Origin: JBMNOZ01 sp050943335
Lineage (GTDB): Bacteria; Bacillota; Desulfitobacteriia; Desulfitobacteriales; Syntrophobotulaceae
Length of the DNA stretch: 64,000 bases
Assembly: GCA_050943335.1 (NCBI GenBank)
Contig: JBMNOZ010000009.1
Coordinates: forward strand, 13,570 to 77,569
Direction: 5' to 3'
The translations under genes were made by a program, and so were the position numbers. Positions 52,091 to 61,249 of the stretch are shown one piece after another (position 1 is the first letter of the stretch; each line of letters starts with the position of its first letter). The notes under the pieces were generated by a model. It ran no database searches and was not told where the DNA came from. It worked only from the letters and a program-made list of their open reading frames with translations.

Positions 52091-53047
52091 GTGTTGGATC
52101 CGATTCAGCCCATGGAGCCAAAAGCGAGTACTTCTATACCGCGGGGAGAAGAATGGTTAGCCCAGGTTAAGTGGGATGGGGTTCGGGTGCTGACCCACTA
52201 TAATGGCGAAAAGGTACACTTGTTTAATCGCCGGGGTAGAGAAAGAACCGATCATTATCCGGAACTGTTGGCGATCAAAGAGTACTGCCGGGCTTCCTCA
52301 GTTATTCTGGACGGGGAAGTCATTGCTTTGGGAGATAAGGGCAAACCTTCCTTTTCAGAAGTAATGCGCCGGGATGGAATTAAAAAGATGGCCATGGTTG
52401 AGGGACTGAGAAAAGCAGTACCTATTACCTATATGGTTTTTGACGTCCTTTACTATAATGGGCGCTGGGTAAATAAGAATCCCCTGGGGAAGAGAATAAC
52501 AATTTTGGAAGAAATTTTAATCCCTGGTCCCAATATTCAACCGGTATTTTCCCATGGAGATGGTCAGGAGCTGTTTCGGGCGGTTCAAAAGGAGGGAATG
52601 GAAGGGGTGGTTGTAAAACAAAAAGGTTCTGTTTATTGTTTCGGAGGTAAAAGTGATTCCTGGTTAAAAATAAAAAACTACTTCGATTTAATTGCCGTAG
52701 TAGCCGGGTATACCTTGAGCGGGAGCCAGGTTAAATCTGTATTATTGGGTCTATTCGACGAACTCGGGAATCTGTGGTATATCGGGCACTGTGGCACTGG
52801 TAAGTTAAGGAAGAGAGAATGGCAAGATTTAAGCTCTGTTTTCCGCTCTCTTCAAGTAGAAGAACAGCCCTTTGTTAACAGACCCCAACGCTATAAAGAT
52901 GTTCTATGGCTGAAACCCAAAATTACCGTAAAGGTGAATTATGCGGGATGGACTGAGGGCGGGTCCTTGCGGCAGCCAAGCATTCAAGCTTTAGTCGATG
53001 TTTCCCCGGAATTGTGTCAATATAATCAACTGCTTGGTCAGGGATAA
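52091..53047 (+). CDS. ATP-dependent DNA ligase, stand-alone LigD-like
   Basis: About 318 aa. Nucleotidyltransferase motif I AQVKWDGVRV (Lys about residue 28), motif III VILDGEVIAL, motif IV EGMEGVVVKQ and motif V SWLKIKNY, then an OB fold (about 205-310). It lacks the polymerase and nuclease domains of full LigD. Spore formers often carry such a ligase, sometimes with Ku, for repair in germinating spores; no ku gene lies here. GTG 52091 lies 7 bases after GAGGTG; a TTG at 52070 is in frame but lacks a site. It sits next to the germination operon. Confidence 0.88.
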   Translation: MLDPIQPMEPKASTSIPRGEEWLAQVKWDGVRVLTHYNGEKVHLFNRRGRERTDHYPELLAIKEYCRASSVILDGEVIALGDKGKPSFSEVMRRDGIKKMAMVEGLRKAVPITYMVFDVLYYNGRWVNKNPLGKRITILEEILIPGPNIQPVFSHGDGQELFRAVQKEGMEGVVVKQKGSVYCFGGKSDSWLKIKNYFDLIAVVAGYTLSGSQVKSVLLGLFDELGNLWYIGHCGTGKLRKREWQDLSSVFRSLQVEEQPFVNRPQRYKDVLWLKPKITVKVNYAGWTEGGSLRQPSIQALVDVSPELCQYNQLLGQG

Positions 53048-53119
53048 GAATACAAAATTAGACAAATACTAGAATATCGAGGAAACAAAAGGCAAAAAAT
53101 AAGGGCAGGAATAGAGACT

Positions 53120-54913
53120 ATGAAGCAAAAAAGCTTTTGGCAGAACTTGATATCCTTTATAACCTATAAAAAAACGGATGAGTCTCCACCCTTTTCCTTG
53201 GATGAGAGGAGCGGGAAGGGTCAAATAAACATGCAGGACCAAAAAGAGGGGCAGAGTAAGGAGCAAACGGGGGAAAGCAACAAGCAGAAGAGACGCTACC
53301 CCAAGAAACCCCTCTCTGTGTCCCAAGCCAAATCGAAAAGGATAAGTGAGAATGAGGTCAGGGCAGATGTGGAGGCGAATATTGACCAGATTAAAAAACA
53401 ATTTGCCCTTCCTCAGAATAAGGACCTTATTATAAGAGAATTTACCTTAGGTAAAAACCGCCGGGCTTTTATTGCTTATCTGGACGGCATGGCTGATAAA
53501 ACCGTGATTAACGAATCCATCCTCAGACCCTTATTTAGTAATCCCACTTTGGCCACTGAAGAAGCAAATAAAGCTTCTGATTTGGGTTTAGAAAACATTG
53601 TAGAAACTAATGATGCCAAAAGATTAAAAGATTTTAATAAAGTTATCGCTGAAATTTTAAAAGGAAATACCGCTTTATATATCGATGGTTTGGATTATTT
53701 TCTTGCCTGTGAAACCATTGGATATGAAAAGAGAGGGGTAGAAGCTCCTCAGACGGAAGGAATTGTCTTGGGCCCCCAGGAGGGTTTTAGTGAAAACTTA
53801 AGAACCAATATTTCCCTTTTGCGCCGGATAATAAGGAACAAGAATTTGGTCAGCGAGTTTTTTGAAGTTGGAGTTCAGAGCAGTACGACATGTGCAGTTG
53901 TTTATCTGAAGGATGTTATCAACCCGATAATATTAGAAGAAGTGCGCCGCCGCCTAAAAAATATTGAGACTGATTTTTTAAGTAGCAGTGGGATGTTAGA
54001 GCAATTTTTGGAGGATAATCCCTATTCTCTGGTGCCTACAATTTTATCCACAGAAAGGCCGGACCGGGCCGCCTCAAATATCTTTGAGGGAAAAGCGGCA
54101 ATAATTATGGACGGTTCACCTTTTGCCATAATTGTGCCTGTGACCCTAAATGAAATGATGCATTCTCCAGAAGATGCGGCCCTTAAATGGCAGTACACAA
54201 CAGGCTTAAGGTTTGTGCGCTTTTTTGCTTTTGCCTTTGCCGCTTTACTGCCAGGGTTCTACATAGCCTTAACAACTTTTCATCGGGAAATGATTCCTAC
54301 AGATTTATTGATCGCCATAGCAAGGGCCAAGGAAAATGTACCCTTTCCAACATTGATTGAAGTTCTGATTATGGAACTGGGGTTTGAGTTAATCCGGGAA
54401 GCGGGAGTCCGTATTCCCGGAATTATCGGAAACACCCTAGGTATTATTGGTGCTTTAATCTTAGGAGAAGCCGCGGTTTCAGCCAATATCGTCAGCCCGG
54501 TTTTAATTATTATTGTGGCCGCTACCGGACTCAGTAATTTTGCGATCCCTAATTACAGTTTGGCCTTTGGGGTTAGGTTATTAAGGTTTTATTTTATTTT
54601 TGCCGGTTGTTTTCTGGGTTTTTACGGCATGGCCCTAGCTTTGGTGATCTTTGTTTTAGCTCTTGTTAATCTGAAGTCTTTTGGAGTTCCGTTTTTGGCT
54701 ATCGTGACTCCCAAAAGTAGAAAAAGTCGAGATACAGTAATCCGTTGGCCAGTTTGGAAGCAGGAATTTAGACCGGATTACTTAAATCCTCTTCAAACCC
54801 AACGGCAACCTAAAGTTTCCAGGTTCTGGACCCGGCAAGGGGCTCCGGCTCAAGGGAGTGGAGAGAAAAGTAACAAGAATCAAGCTGCTGATCAAAAAGA
54901 TGATGGGAGTTAG
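53120..54913 (+). CDS. Spore germination receptor A subunit (GerA/GerKA family)
   Basis: 597 aa. A long charged N-terminal part (about 1-80) precedes the GerA domains: REFTLGKNRRAFIAYLDGMAD, DGLDYFLACETIGYEKRGVEAPQTE and EGFSENLRTNISLLRRIIRN. Five or so TM helices lie at about 370-535. Inner-membrane component of a nutrient germinant receptor in the spore. The start follows AGGAA. First of an A-B-C-D operon; a forespore-specific promoter is expected but not clearly visible. Confidence 0.94.
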   Translation: MKQKSFWQNLISFITYKKTDESPPFSLDERSGKGQINMQDQKEGQSKEQTGESNKQKRRYPKKPLSVSQAKSKRISENEVRADVEANIDQIKKQFALPQNKDLIIREFTLGKNRRAFIAYLDGMADKTVINESILRPLFSNPTLATEEANKASDLGLENIVETNDAKRLKDFNKVIAEILKGNTALYIDGLDYFLACETIGYEKRGVEAPQTEGIVLGPQEGFSENLRTNISLLRRIIRNKNLVSEFFEVGVQSSTTCAVVYLKDVINPIILEEVRRRLKNIETDFLSSSGMLEQFLEDNPYSLVPTILSTERPDRAASNIFEGKAAIIMDGSPFAIIVPVTLNEMMHSPEDAALKWQYTTGLRFVRFFAFAFAALLPGFYIALTTFHREMIPTDLLIAIARAKENVPFPTLIEVLIMELGFELIREAGVRIPGIIGNTLGIIGALILGEAAVSANIVSPVLIIIVAATGLSNFAIPNYSLAFGVRLLRFYFIFAGCFLGFYGMALALVIFVLALVNLKSFGVPFLAIVTPKSRKSRDTVIRWPVWKQEFRPDYLNPLQTQRQPKVSRFWTRQGAPAQGSGEKSNKNQAADQKDDGS

Positions 54914-54940
54914 TCTTAAAGGAAAAGGAGGGCGGAAAAA

Positions 54941-56062
54941 ATTATTAGAGAAGGTCAATTTGGTTTCTGGGAAGCCTTAAGTTTAGCAACAATAATAATA
55001 GTGACTAAAATTTTTTATACCAGCCCTATGACTATAATCAATGAATTTGGAACCGCAGCTTGGTATGGGACCCTGGGTTCCTGTTTAACCGCTATTATTT
55101 TCTTTGGGTTGCTCTATTTGTTAATGAAAAGATTTCCTGGCCAAGATCTATTTCAAGTTTTGGAAACTGTTTACGGAAAAATAGTGGGCAAGATATTGGT
55201 TTTAATTTTGGCGAGCTATTTTCTATATTATGTGGCCATGAATATCCGGGAGTTTTCTGCTATTCTCAAAGCTTACAATTTACCTTTTACTCCTCTTAGC
55301 ATGACTATTTTTCCCTTTTTACTGGTTGTTTGGGTTTTAGCCTACGTCGGCTTAGAGGGGATCGCCAGAACAACCTATATTTTTAGCTTTCTCGTTTTCG
55401 GAGGCTTAGCCTTGATGCTTCTTTTAGCTATTCCCGCCTATAGCTGGGATTTTTTGCAACCTATATTGGGCTACGGCCTGAGAAACACAATTATCACCGG
55501 CTTTATGAGATCCTCAGCTTATAGCGAAATTGTGATCCTAGCCACTATTATAGGCTCTCTTCAGGGTTTGAAAAACTTTAAGAGAGTCGGTTTCAGCGCC
55601 TTAATTATTTCTGGTTTAACTATAAGTCTTTGTACGGCGTGTCTTTTGGCAGCTTTCCAATTTACAAGCGGCGGCGAACATCTTTCGGGCTTATTTCAGC
55701 TCTCGCGCACGATCTACTACTCCCGCTTTATTCAAAGGTTAGAAGCTGTTTTTCTATTCACTTGGGTTTTCGCCGCTGTTCTTACGGTGGCAGTAGTCTT
55801 TTATATCTCTTTAAAAGCCTATTGTCGAGCATTTCAAATTTTCGATCACCGGCCCCTGATTTTTCCCTATATTTTTGTTACCGGGGCATTAATCTCCCTG
55901 CCTAAAAACTTGCCTGAAGTTTTGCAAGTCCATGTTCAATTTACGCGGGAATTCAGTTTTTTACTGCTCTTTACCATCCCGGTAATCACTCTTGTCTTCG
56001 CAGTGATTCTAAAGAAGGGCCAAAAAGGAGAGGGGAGTAATGAAAACAAAGAACAAAACTAA
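54941..56062 (+). CDS. Spore germination receptor B subunit (GerB/KB family), ATT start
   Basis: About 373 aa with ten TM helices, APC-superfamily permease fold; the germinant-binding subunit. An annotated start at GTG 55001 would cut TM1. The frame is open from 54920, and in-frame sequence before 55001 reads IREGQFGFWEALSLATIII, the normal start of this family. The only codon with a proper ribosome-binding site (AAGGAGG 54925-54931, 9 bases) is ATT at 54941; no ATG, GTG or TTG occurs between the in-frame stop at 54917-54919 and 55001. It overlaps the C-subunit gene by 23 bases. Confidence 0.85.
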   Translation: MIREGQFGFWEALSLATIIIVTKIFYTSPMTIINEFGTAAWYGTLGSCLTAIIFFGLLYLLMKRFPGQDLFQVLETVYGKIVGKILVLILASYFLYYVAMNIREFSAILKAYNLPFTPLSMTIFPFLLVVWVLAYVGLEGIARTTYIFSFLVFGGLALMLLLAIPAYSWDFLQPILGYGLRNTIITGFMRSSAYSEIVILATIIGSLQGLKNFKRVGFSALIISGLTISLCTACLLAAFQFTSGGEHLSGLFQLSRTIYYSRFIQRLEAVFLFTWVFAAVLTVAVVFYISLKAYCRAFQIFDHRPLIFPYIFVTGALISLPKNLPEVLQVHVQFTREFSFLLLFTIPVITLVFAVILKKGQKGEGSNENKEQN

Positions 56063-57350
56063 GTTGAAAATCTTACTCCTAGTGTTAATCTTGGTCTGCT
56101 GTTTACCTTTAACCGCTTGCTACGATGCCGTTGAAATAGACGAGGAAGTATATGCTTTAGTAATCGGGGTCGATAAGGGGACTACAAATATTATTAGGGT
56201 TACCGTTAAATACGAAACTTACAAAGAGGGGGGGGGAGGAGGTTCCGGTGGAAAAGGAGGAGGATCCGGGGAAGAGGAGGGCACGGTGATTGCTACCGTT
56301 GAAGCACCCTCCCTGCTCGAAGGAATTAACATGCTCAATCTATCTGCAAACAGGCAAATATCCCTCTTCCATACCAAAATGCTGGTTTTTTCCGAAGAAT
56401 ATGCCAGGGAAGGCGTAATTCGTTACCTAGACCCTTTGTCCCGGTTCCGGGAAGTGCGGGAGTCCATGCGGGTCGTGGTTTGCCAAGGGACTGCGGAAGA
56501 GTTCATTAAAGAAAGCAAAGCGGTCGTCGGCAAAAATATATCCAAGGAATTAGAGCTTAGTTTTTTTCAAGCCAGCAACACTGCTTATTTCCCGGATGTC
56601 TTTTTTTATAAATTTCATATCGCCATTTTGTCCCCCTACGGCCAACCGGTAGCAATCTATGCCGGGGTAAATGACTTTGAGCAAGAATCAAGGGAACCAA
56701 AAACTGAAACAGCCGGGCTTAGAACGGAGCAAAGTATTCCCCCTGGATCTATTCCCCGCACAGGGGGGGATAAAGGAGAGTTTTTTGGGACTGCGGTTTT
56801 TGATGGCGACAAAATGGTGGGATACTTGGATCAAAATGAGACCCGTTTTTATCAAATGGTTATCGGGGGATTTAAATGGGGCTTATTCACCCTTCCGGAT
56901 AAAAAAAGCCCTGGTAATATTTATGTTTTAGAGGTCAAGGAAGTCAAAAAACCACAAGTCAAGGTTACCTTGCGAGAGGGAAAGCCAATAATCGACTTAA
57001 AATTAGCAATTGAAGCGGATATCAGTTCCATGCAGAGTGAACGAAAATACGAGGATATTGAAAGCTTTCGGGAGTTGGAAAGTGAGACTGTCGCCTATTT
57101 TCAAGAAGGGATAAAAAAGACCATAACAAAAAGTCAACGGGAAATGAATAGTGACATCTTCTTCTTTGGCAAGAAAGCAGCTCGTAATTTTAGAACTATT
57201 CAGGAAATGGAAGATTATAACTGGTTAAAACGTTACTCCGAAGCGGAAGTAAAAGTGGAAGTGGACCTAAATTTAAGGCGCACAGGTTTTGTTTTTGAAA
57301 CCAAGCCGGTTAGATCTAGTTCCGGAAGTAAGGGAGGGAATAGCAAATAA
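56040..57350 (+). CDS. Spore germination receptor C subunit, Ger(x)C lipoprotein
   Basis: 436 aa. Signal peptide with lipobox LTAC (Cys about residue 22), then YDAVEIDEEVYALVIGVDKG, the typical GerC start. A Gly-rich insert at about 64-78 (GGGGGSGGKGGGSGEEE) replaces the usual loop. The C-terminal Ger(x)C domain includes FFGTAVFDGDKMVGYLDQNE. Outer-face component of the receptor. The ATG follows GGGGAG. The stop overlaps the presumed start of the D subunit. Confidence 0.93.
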   Translation: MKTKNKTKLKILLLVLILVCCLPLTACYDAVEIDEEVYALVIGVDKGTTNIIRVTVKYETYKEGGGGGSGGKGGGSGEEEGTVIATVEAPSLLEGINMLNLSANRQISLFHTKMLVFSEEYAREGVIRYLDPLSRFREVRESMRVVVCQGTAEEFIKESKAVVGKNISKELELSFFQASNTAYFPDVFFYKFHIAILSPYGQPVAIYAGVNDFEQESREPKTETAGLRTEQSIPPGSIPRTGGDKGEFFGTAVFDGDKMVGYLDQNETRFYQMVIGGFKWGLFTLPDKKSPGNIYVLEVKEVKKPQVKVTLREGKPIIDLKLAIEADISSMQSERKYEDIESFRELESETVAYFQEGIKKTITKSQREMNSDIFFFGKKAARNFRTIQEMEDYNWLKRYSEAEVKVEVDLNLRRTGFVFETKPVRSSSGSKGGNSK

Positions 57351-57529
57351 TAAAAATCGGTTTACTGTTATTTATCTTAGCGGCGAGCTATTATGCCCTG
57401 ACTTACGGCCTTAGCCTTTGGCAGGAGCGTAACTTCTTGGGGGCTATTGGGGCCATAATTTTAGCCCTTTTAGGAGCGCTTGCTCCTATCTATGCTTTGC
57501 TTTTTCAAAATTTCTACTTCTTTGTTTAA
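57347..57529 (+). CDS. Small two-TM germination receptor D subunit, ATA start
   Basis: An open frame of 60 residues without an ATG, GTG or usable TTG: KIGLLLFILAASYYALTYG, SLWQERNFLG, then AIGAIILALLGALAPIYALL and a short tail. Two TM helices and this position after the C gene match the D subunits of Bacillus ger operons. AGGGAGG at 57331-57337 lies 9 bases before ATA 57347, which overlaps the gerC stop as ATAA, the analogue of the usual ATGA coupling. Inference: a real gene with a rare start. Confidence 0.65.
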   Translation: MIKIGLLLFILAASYYALTYGLSLWQERNFLGAIGAIILALLGALAPIYALLFQNFYFFV

Positions 57530-57603
57530 TTTATTGAGGATAGAAATAAGGGAAATACAAAAAATAACCCTTAAAGCAAAAAAATATTAGGGAGGGATTT
57601 TTT

Positions 57604-57825
57604 GTGTCAGGGAACAAAATTGCGCCCCAAGAGGCTTTTGGGATTCATGAGCTCTTACAGCTTAGAAATATTTGGGCTTTAAAATGTTCCAGTTTGACCG
57701 GGAAGGTGGCGGAGCCAAAATTAAGGCTCCTACTGGAAACAGAGCTGGAGAATTCTCAACAGCAAATTCAAGAATTAAGGGAATTGATTCAAGAGTCCGA
57801 TTATCACCGTGAAAACAAGAACTGA
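57604..57825 (+). CDS. Small helical protein, possibly spore coat
   Basis: 73 aa, helical. FGIHELLQLRNIWALKCSSL and ETELENSQQQIQELRELIQE suggest two helices of a CotF/ferritin-like hairpin. The GTG start follows AGGGAGG. It lies 10 bases before a clear CotF-like gene and downstream of the germination operon, so a coat or germination role is likely but unproven. Confidence 0.65.
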   Translation: MSGNKIAPQEAFGIHELLQLRNIWALKCSSLTGKVAEPKLRLLLETELENSQQQIQELRELIQESDYHRENKN

Positions 57826-57835
57826 GGGTTGAAAA

Positions 57836-58195
57836 ATGACAAATATTATTCAAGATTTGGTAGGTGTGGATTTCATGACAGAAAAGGATATTGTTACCAA
57901 GTTGCTTCTGAGCACAAAACATACTTTAACAAGGTATACAGTGGCTTTAGGAGAGACGGCGACGCCGAGAGTCAGGGAGGTATTAAAAAAACATCTCAAT
58001 CAAACTATAGATACCCAGGGGCAACTTATGGACTATGCTGTGGAAAAAGGTTATTGCTATCCTTTTAATCCCGCCGAACAATTTAAAGATGATTTAAAAG
58101 AAGCTTATACGGCTTTAGATTTGGAAGCTTGGAAATTACAAAGCGATGAAGAAAGCTTTGGTCCCAAGCGGGAGATCCCCATAGTCAGGTCCTGA
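57836..58195 (+). CDS. CotF-like spore coat protein
   Basis: 119 aa. EKDIVTKLLLSTKHTLTRYT, then VREVLKKHLNQTIDTQGQLM and DYAVEKGYCYPFNP, follow the order of the CotF family (helix, helix, then the aromatic/proline-rich end). The C-terminal ~40 residues are an acidic extension. ATG 57836 follows GAGGG. It pairs with the 73-residue gene upstream. Expected in the spore coat. Confidence 0.82.
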   Translation: MTNIIQDLVGVDFMTEKDIVTKLLLSTKHTLTRYTVALGETATPRVREVLKKHLNQTIDTQGQLMDYAVEKGYCYPFNPAEQFKDDLKEAYTALDLEAWKLQSDEESFGPKREIPIVRS

Positions 58196-58290
58196 GCTTT
58201 AAGAAAAAGCTGGAAAAGATATCAACACTATGTATATAATGATTGTGAACTTTAAGAAAAAACAGGCTTGAATAAAATGGGGAGGAAACC

Positions 58291-59202
58291 ATGATTTATC
58301 AGAGTGTGACGGAACTAATCGGTAAAACTCCGCTAGTAAGACTGAATAGAATTGCTCCCGTCCAAAATGTTGTCGCCAAGGTCGAGTTTTTTAATCCCGG
58401 GGGAAGTATCAAGGATCGGATCGCAATCAGCATGATTACAGCGGCCGAGAAGCAGGGTTTGATTGATAAAGATACCGTTATTATTGAACCGACCAGCGGT
58501 AATACCGGGGTTGGTTTGGCCTTAATTTGTGCGGCCAAAAACTACCGGCTTATTCTGACCATGCCTGAAACCATGAGTATAGAGAGGAGAACTTTGCTTA
58601 AAGCCTATGGGGCGGAGGTAATTCTCACCCCGGGCCGGGAAGGCATGTCCGGGGCAATTGCTAAAGCGAAACAATTGGCCGAAGAACTACCAAAATTTTT
58701 TATCCCCCAACAATTTGAAAATTTGAGTAATCCGGAAGCCCATCGTCAAACGACTGCCCAGGAGATTTGGACTACTACAGAAGGGCAGGTAGATATTGTG
58801 GTCGCTGGGATTGGCACCGGCGGTACGATTACCGGAATCGGGGAAATCCTTAAAAGCTATAAGCCCCAAGTTAAGATTATCGGCGTTGAGCCTGCAGATT
58901 CTCCGGTTTTAACCGGTGGGAAACCCGGTCCTCATGATTTGCAAGGTATTGGAGCCGGTTTTGTGCCGAAGATTCTTAAACGGGAGATTATTGATGAGAT
59001 AATCCCGGTTACTTCAGAGCAGGCTTTTGAAGCGGCTCGTAAATTAGCGGCTGAAGAGGGAATATTAGCTGGGATCTCTTCCGGCGCTGCTTTATACGCT
59101 GCTTTAGAAGTGGCTAACTCTTCGGAGACTAAAGATAAAATGATTGTAGTAATCCTACCCGATACCGGGGAACGTTATTTAAGCACGGGTTTGTATTATT
59201 AA
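58291..59202 (+). CDS. cysK: Cysteine synthase A
   Basis: 303 aa, PLP-dependent O-acetylserine sulfhydrylase. The PLP lysine is in NPGGSIKDRIAISM (about residue 41), the phosphate/substrate loop is EPTSGNTGVGLALICAA (about 67-83), and the glycine-rich loop is GIGTGGTITGIGE. Full length. The ATG follows GGGGAGG. A weak TATAAT at 58235-58240 may be its promoter. It precedes mnmA, whose thiolation chemistry uses cysteine sulfur through a desulfurase not encoded here. Confidence 0.95.
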   Translation: MIYQSVTELIGKTPLVRLNRIAPVQNVVAKVEFFNPGGSIKDRIAISMITAAEKQGLIDKDTVIIEPTSGNTGVGLALICAAKNYRLILTMPETMSIERRTLLKAYGAEVILTPGREGMSGAIAKAKQLAEELPKFFIPQQFENLSNPEAHRQTTAQEIWTTTEGQVDIVVAGIGTGGTITGIGEILKSYKPQVKIIGVEPADSPVLTGGKPGPHDLQGIGAGFVPKILKREIIDEIIPVTSEQAFEAARKLAAEEGILAGISSGAALYAALEVANSSETKDKMIVVILPDTGERYLSTGLYY

Positions 59203-59225
59203 TTCGCGTAATTTGAGGGAGACAA

Positions 59226-60302
59226 ATGGGAAAAAAAGTTGTGGTCGCGATGAGTGGCGGGGTAGACAGCTCCGTAGCGGCTTTATTGCTTCAAAAACAA
59301 GGTTATGAGGTTATAGGCATTACCATGCAGATCTGGCCTCAAGCAGATGAAGATCAAGCCAGGGCTTGTTGCAGTGCGGAAGCGGTTGGTGATGCCCAAA
59401 AGGTGGCTTGGAAACTAGGGATTCCACACTATGTAATGAATTTCAGACAGGAATTTGAAAATAAAGTTATCAAAGAATTTTGTGATGAATACTTGGCCGG
59501 GAGAACACCAAATCCCTGTATTTCTTGTAACCGTTATCTTAAATTTGATTCCTTGTTAAGAAAGGCGCAAGCTTTGGGGGGAGATTTCATCGCCACTGGA
59601 CACTACGCCCGAATTGAATTTGATCGGGCTAGGGATACGTGGCTATTAAAGACAGGAATTGATCAAAGCAGGGATCAAAGCTATTTTCTTTATCATCTCA
59701 CGCAAGACCAATTACGTCACATCCTATTTCCTCTCGGAAATTTTAAGAAAACCGAGATTAGGAAGTTTGCCAAGGAGGAAGGTTTAATAGTGGCAGAGAA
59801 ACCGGAAAGCCAGGAGATTTGTTTTGTCCCCGACGGTTATGGTGATTTTGTGGAAAAATATCGAGGTTTAAAACCTTTGCCGGGAGCAATTCTGGACTCC
59901 GAGGGGAAGAAAATAGGGGAACATCGAGGAATATACAGGTATACCATTGGCCAAAATAGAGGTTTGGGTATAGCCTTGGGTTACCCAGTGTATGTGACAA
60001 AAATCGATCCGCAAGCTAATACCGTGCAAGTGGGTACTAGAGAGGAACTTTACCATCGCAATCTTCTTGCCAAAGACGCTAATTTTATTTCTGGTTTTCC
60101 CCCGCAGGAAAAAATTGCCGTCAGGGCGAAAATAAGGTATAAGGCTCCGGCAGTACCCGCTTTTCTAACGGTGCATAATAATGAAGAGGTAGAAGTGGAG
60201 TTTGAAGAACCACAACGAGCGATTACCCCGGGACAGGCAGTTGTATTTTATGAGGGAGAAAGTGTTTTGGGAGGAGCCACAATCAGCTTCTCTTGGCCTT
60301 AA
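59226..60302 (+). CDS. mnmA: tRNA-specific 2-thiouridylase MnmA
   Basis: 358 aa. PP-loop AMSGGVDSSVAALLL at about residues 8-22; catalytic Cys in PNPCISCNRYLKF (about 97-109) and second Cys in SQEICFVPDGY (about 198). The C-terminal beta-barrel domains end with FYEGESVLGGATI. Adds sulfur to U34 of Lys, Glu and Gln tRNAs. 23 bases after cysK, converging on a lipoprotein gene 2 bases away. Confidence 0.96.
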   Translation: MGKKVVVAMSGGVDSSVAALLLQKQGYEVIGITMQIWPQADEDQARACCSAEAVGDAQKVAWKLGIPHYVMNFRQEFENKVIKEFCDEYLAGRTPNPCISCNRYLKFDSLLRKAQALGGDFIATGHYARIEFDRARDTWLLKTGIDQSRDQSYFLYHLTQDQLRHILFPLGNFKKTEIRKFAKEEGLIVAEKPESQEICFVPDGYGDFVEKYRGLKPLPGAILDSEGKKIGEHRGIYRYTIGQNRGLGIALGYPVYVTKIDPQANTVQVGTREELYHRNLLAKDANFISGFPPQEKIAVRAKIRYKAPAVPAFLTVHNNEEVEVEFEEPQRAITPGQAVVFYEGESVLGGATISFSWP

Positions 60303-60304
60303 GC

Positions 60305-61249
60305 TTACTGTTGCTCATCTTCTTCTTGGAGAGATTTTTCTAGGGCCGCTAAGTTTTGCAAAACAATTTTTCCTTTTAAAGTGATCAATTCCCGGTATTT
60401 GTTTTTGGTTACCTTTTCTAATTCGGTAATAGAATGCTCGAGTTTAAGTTGTTCTTCCTTCTCAAGGGTAGCTTTAACCATCGGCCAGGTGGATTTCAGT
60501 TTTTCCAAATTGGACTCTGCTTTTTCCCACTCTAAGGCTGTTCCATTCAAAATTATCTCCCGAGTATAGTAAATAAGATGTTTTATTCCCGGTAAGGATT
60601 TAGATTTATAGAGGGCAAAGAGCTCGGGGATATTTTCATAAAGCCTGTTCGCGGCCAAAAGGACTTTAGCACGGTCTTTTGTTTTGACTTCAACGCTGAA
60701 ATCGTTTAGGGCGGTGCTGAACCTATCCAATAACTCCTTGTCAGCCCCTTTGGTGGCGGCAGCGGGCAGATATTCATTCCAGGTGAGATGTAATTTTTCA
60801 ATATCTTGGCTTACTCTTGGCCAGGGATCCTGTTTTTGTTTTTCGGTTTGGTTATCTTCTTTTGACTCGGAGTTATTTTTTCCCTGGTCCGTATTTTTCT
60901 TCTGGTCTTCATGTTCTTGACTGCTGCTGTTTTCTGATGTCTGTGTATCATTGTTGCCCTGACTTTGTTTGTCCTGCCCCTCTCCGGATTCTTCCCTCTT
61001 ATTTATACCTGGTCCATCTAGAGTGGTGAATATTTTTTCTAGAGTTGAGTCTAATTCCCCCAGTTGTTTAGGAATCTCCTCCATCTGTTCATCAGGTTTG
61101 GCTTCCTCCTTGGGCTTACCGACAAGGGAACCGCAGCCGCTGGAGCTAATTATTAAAAATAAAATAAGGGGAATTAGAAAAAAAAAGCGGGACAGTTTTT
61201 TGGCGAGCCTGTAGTTGTTTTTAGAATATTGAGAATATTGGTTATTCAT
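60305..61249 (-). CDS. Predicted lipoprotein of unknown function
   Basis: 314 aa. A basic N-terminus of about 25 residues precedes a signal helix (FFFLIPLILFLIISSS) with lipobox SSGC, Cys about residue 39. Residues about 70-140 are a low-complexity Asn/Gln/Glu/Ser/Lys linker. The C-terminal 170 residues are helical (VSQDIEKLHLTWNEYLPAA and later WEKAESNLEKLKSTWPMVK), suggesting a helical bundle on the outer membrane face. I do not recognise the family. It is transcribed away from the sensor kinase, with about 180 bases between them. Confidence 0.75.
   Translation of the reverse strand: MNNQYSQYSKNNYRLAKKLSRFFFLIPLILFLIISSSGCGSLVGKPKEEAKPDEQMEEIPKQLGELDSTLEKIFTTLDGPGINKREESGEGQDKQSQGNNDTQTSENSSSQEHEDQKKNTDQGKNNSESKEDNQTEKQKQDPWPRVSQDIEKLHLTWNEYLPAAATKGADKELLDRFSTALNDFSVEVKTKDRAKVLLAANRLYENIPELFALYKSKSLPGIKHLIYYTREIILNGTALEWEKAESNLEKLKSTWPMVKATLEKEEQLKLEHSITELEKVTKNKYRELITLKGKIVLQNLAALEKSLQEEDEQQ

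Noticed and set aside
53040..53119. Sigma-G promoter for the germination operon
   Set aside because: GAATA near 53047 and AATACTA near 53064 are only 12 bases apart, too close for sigma-G.
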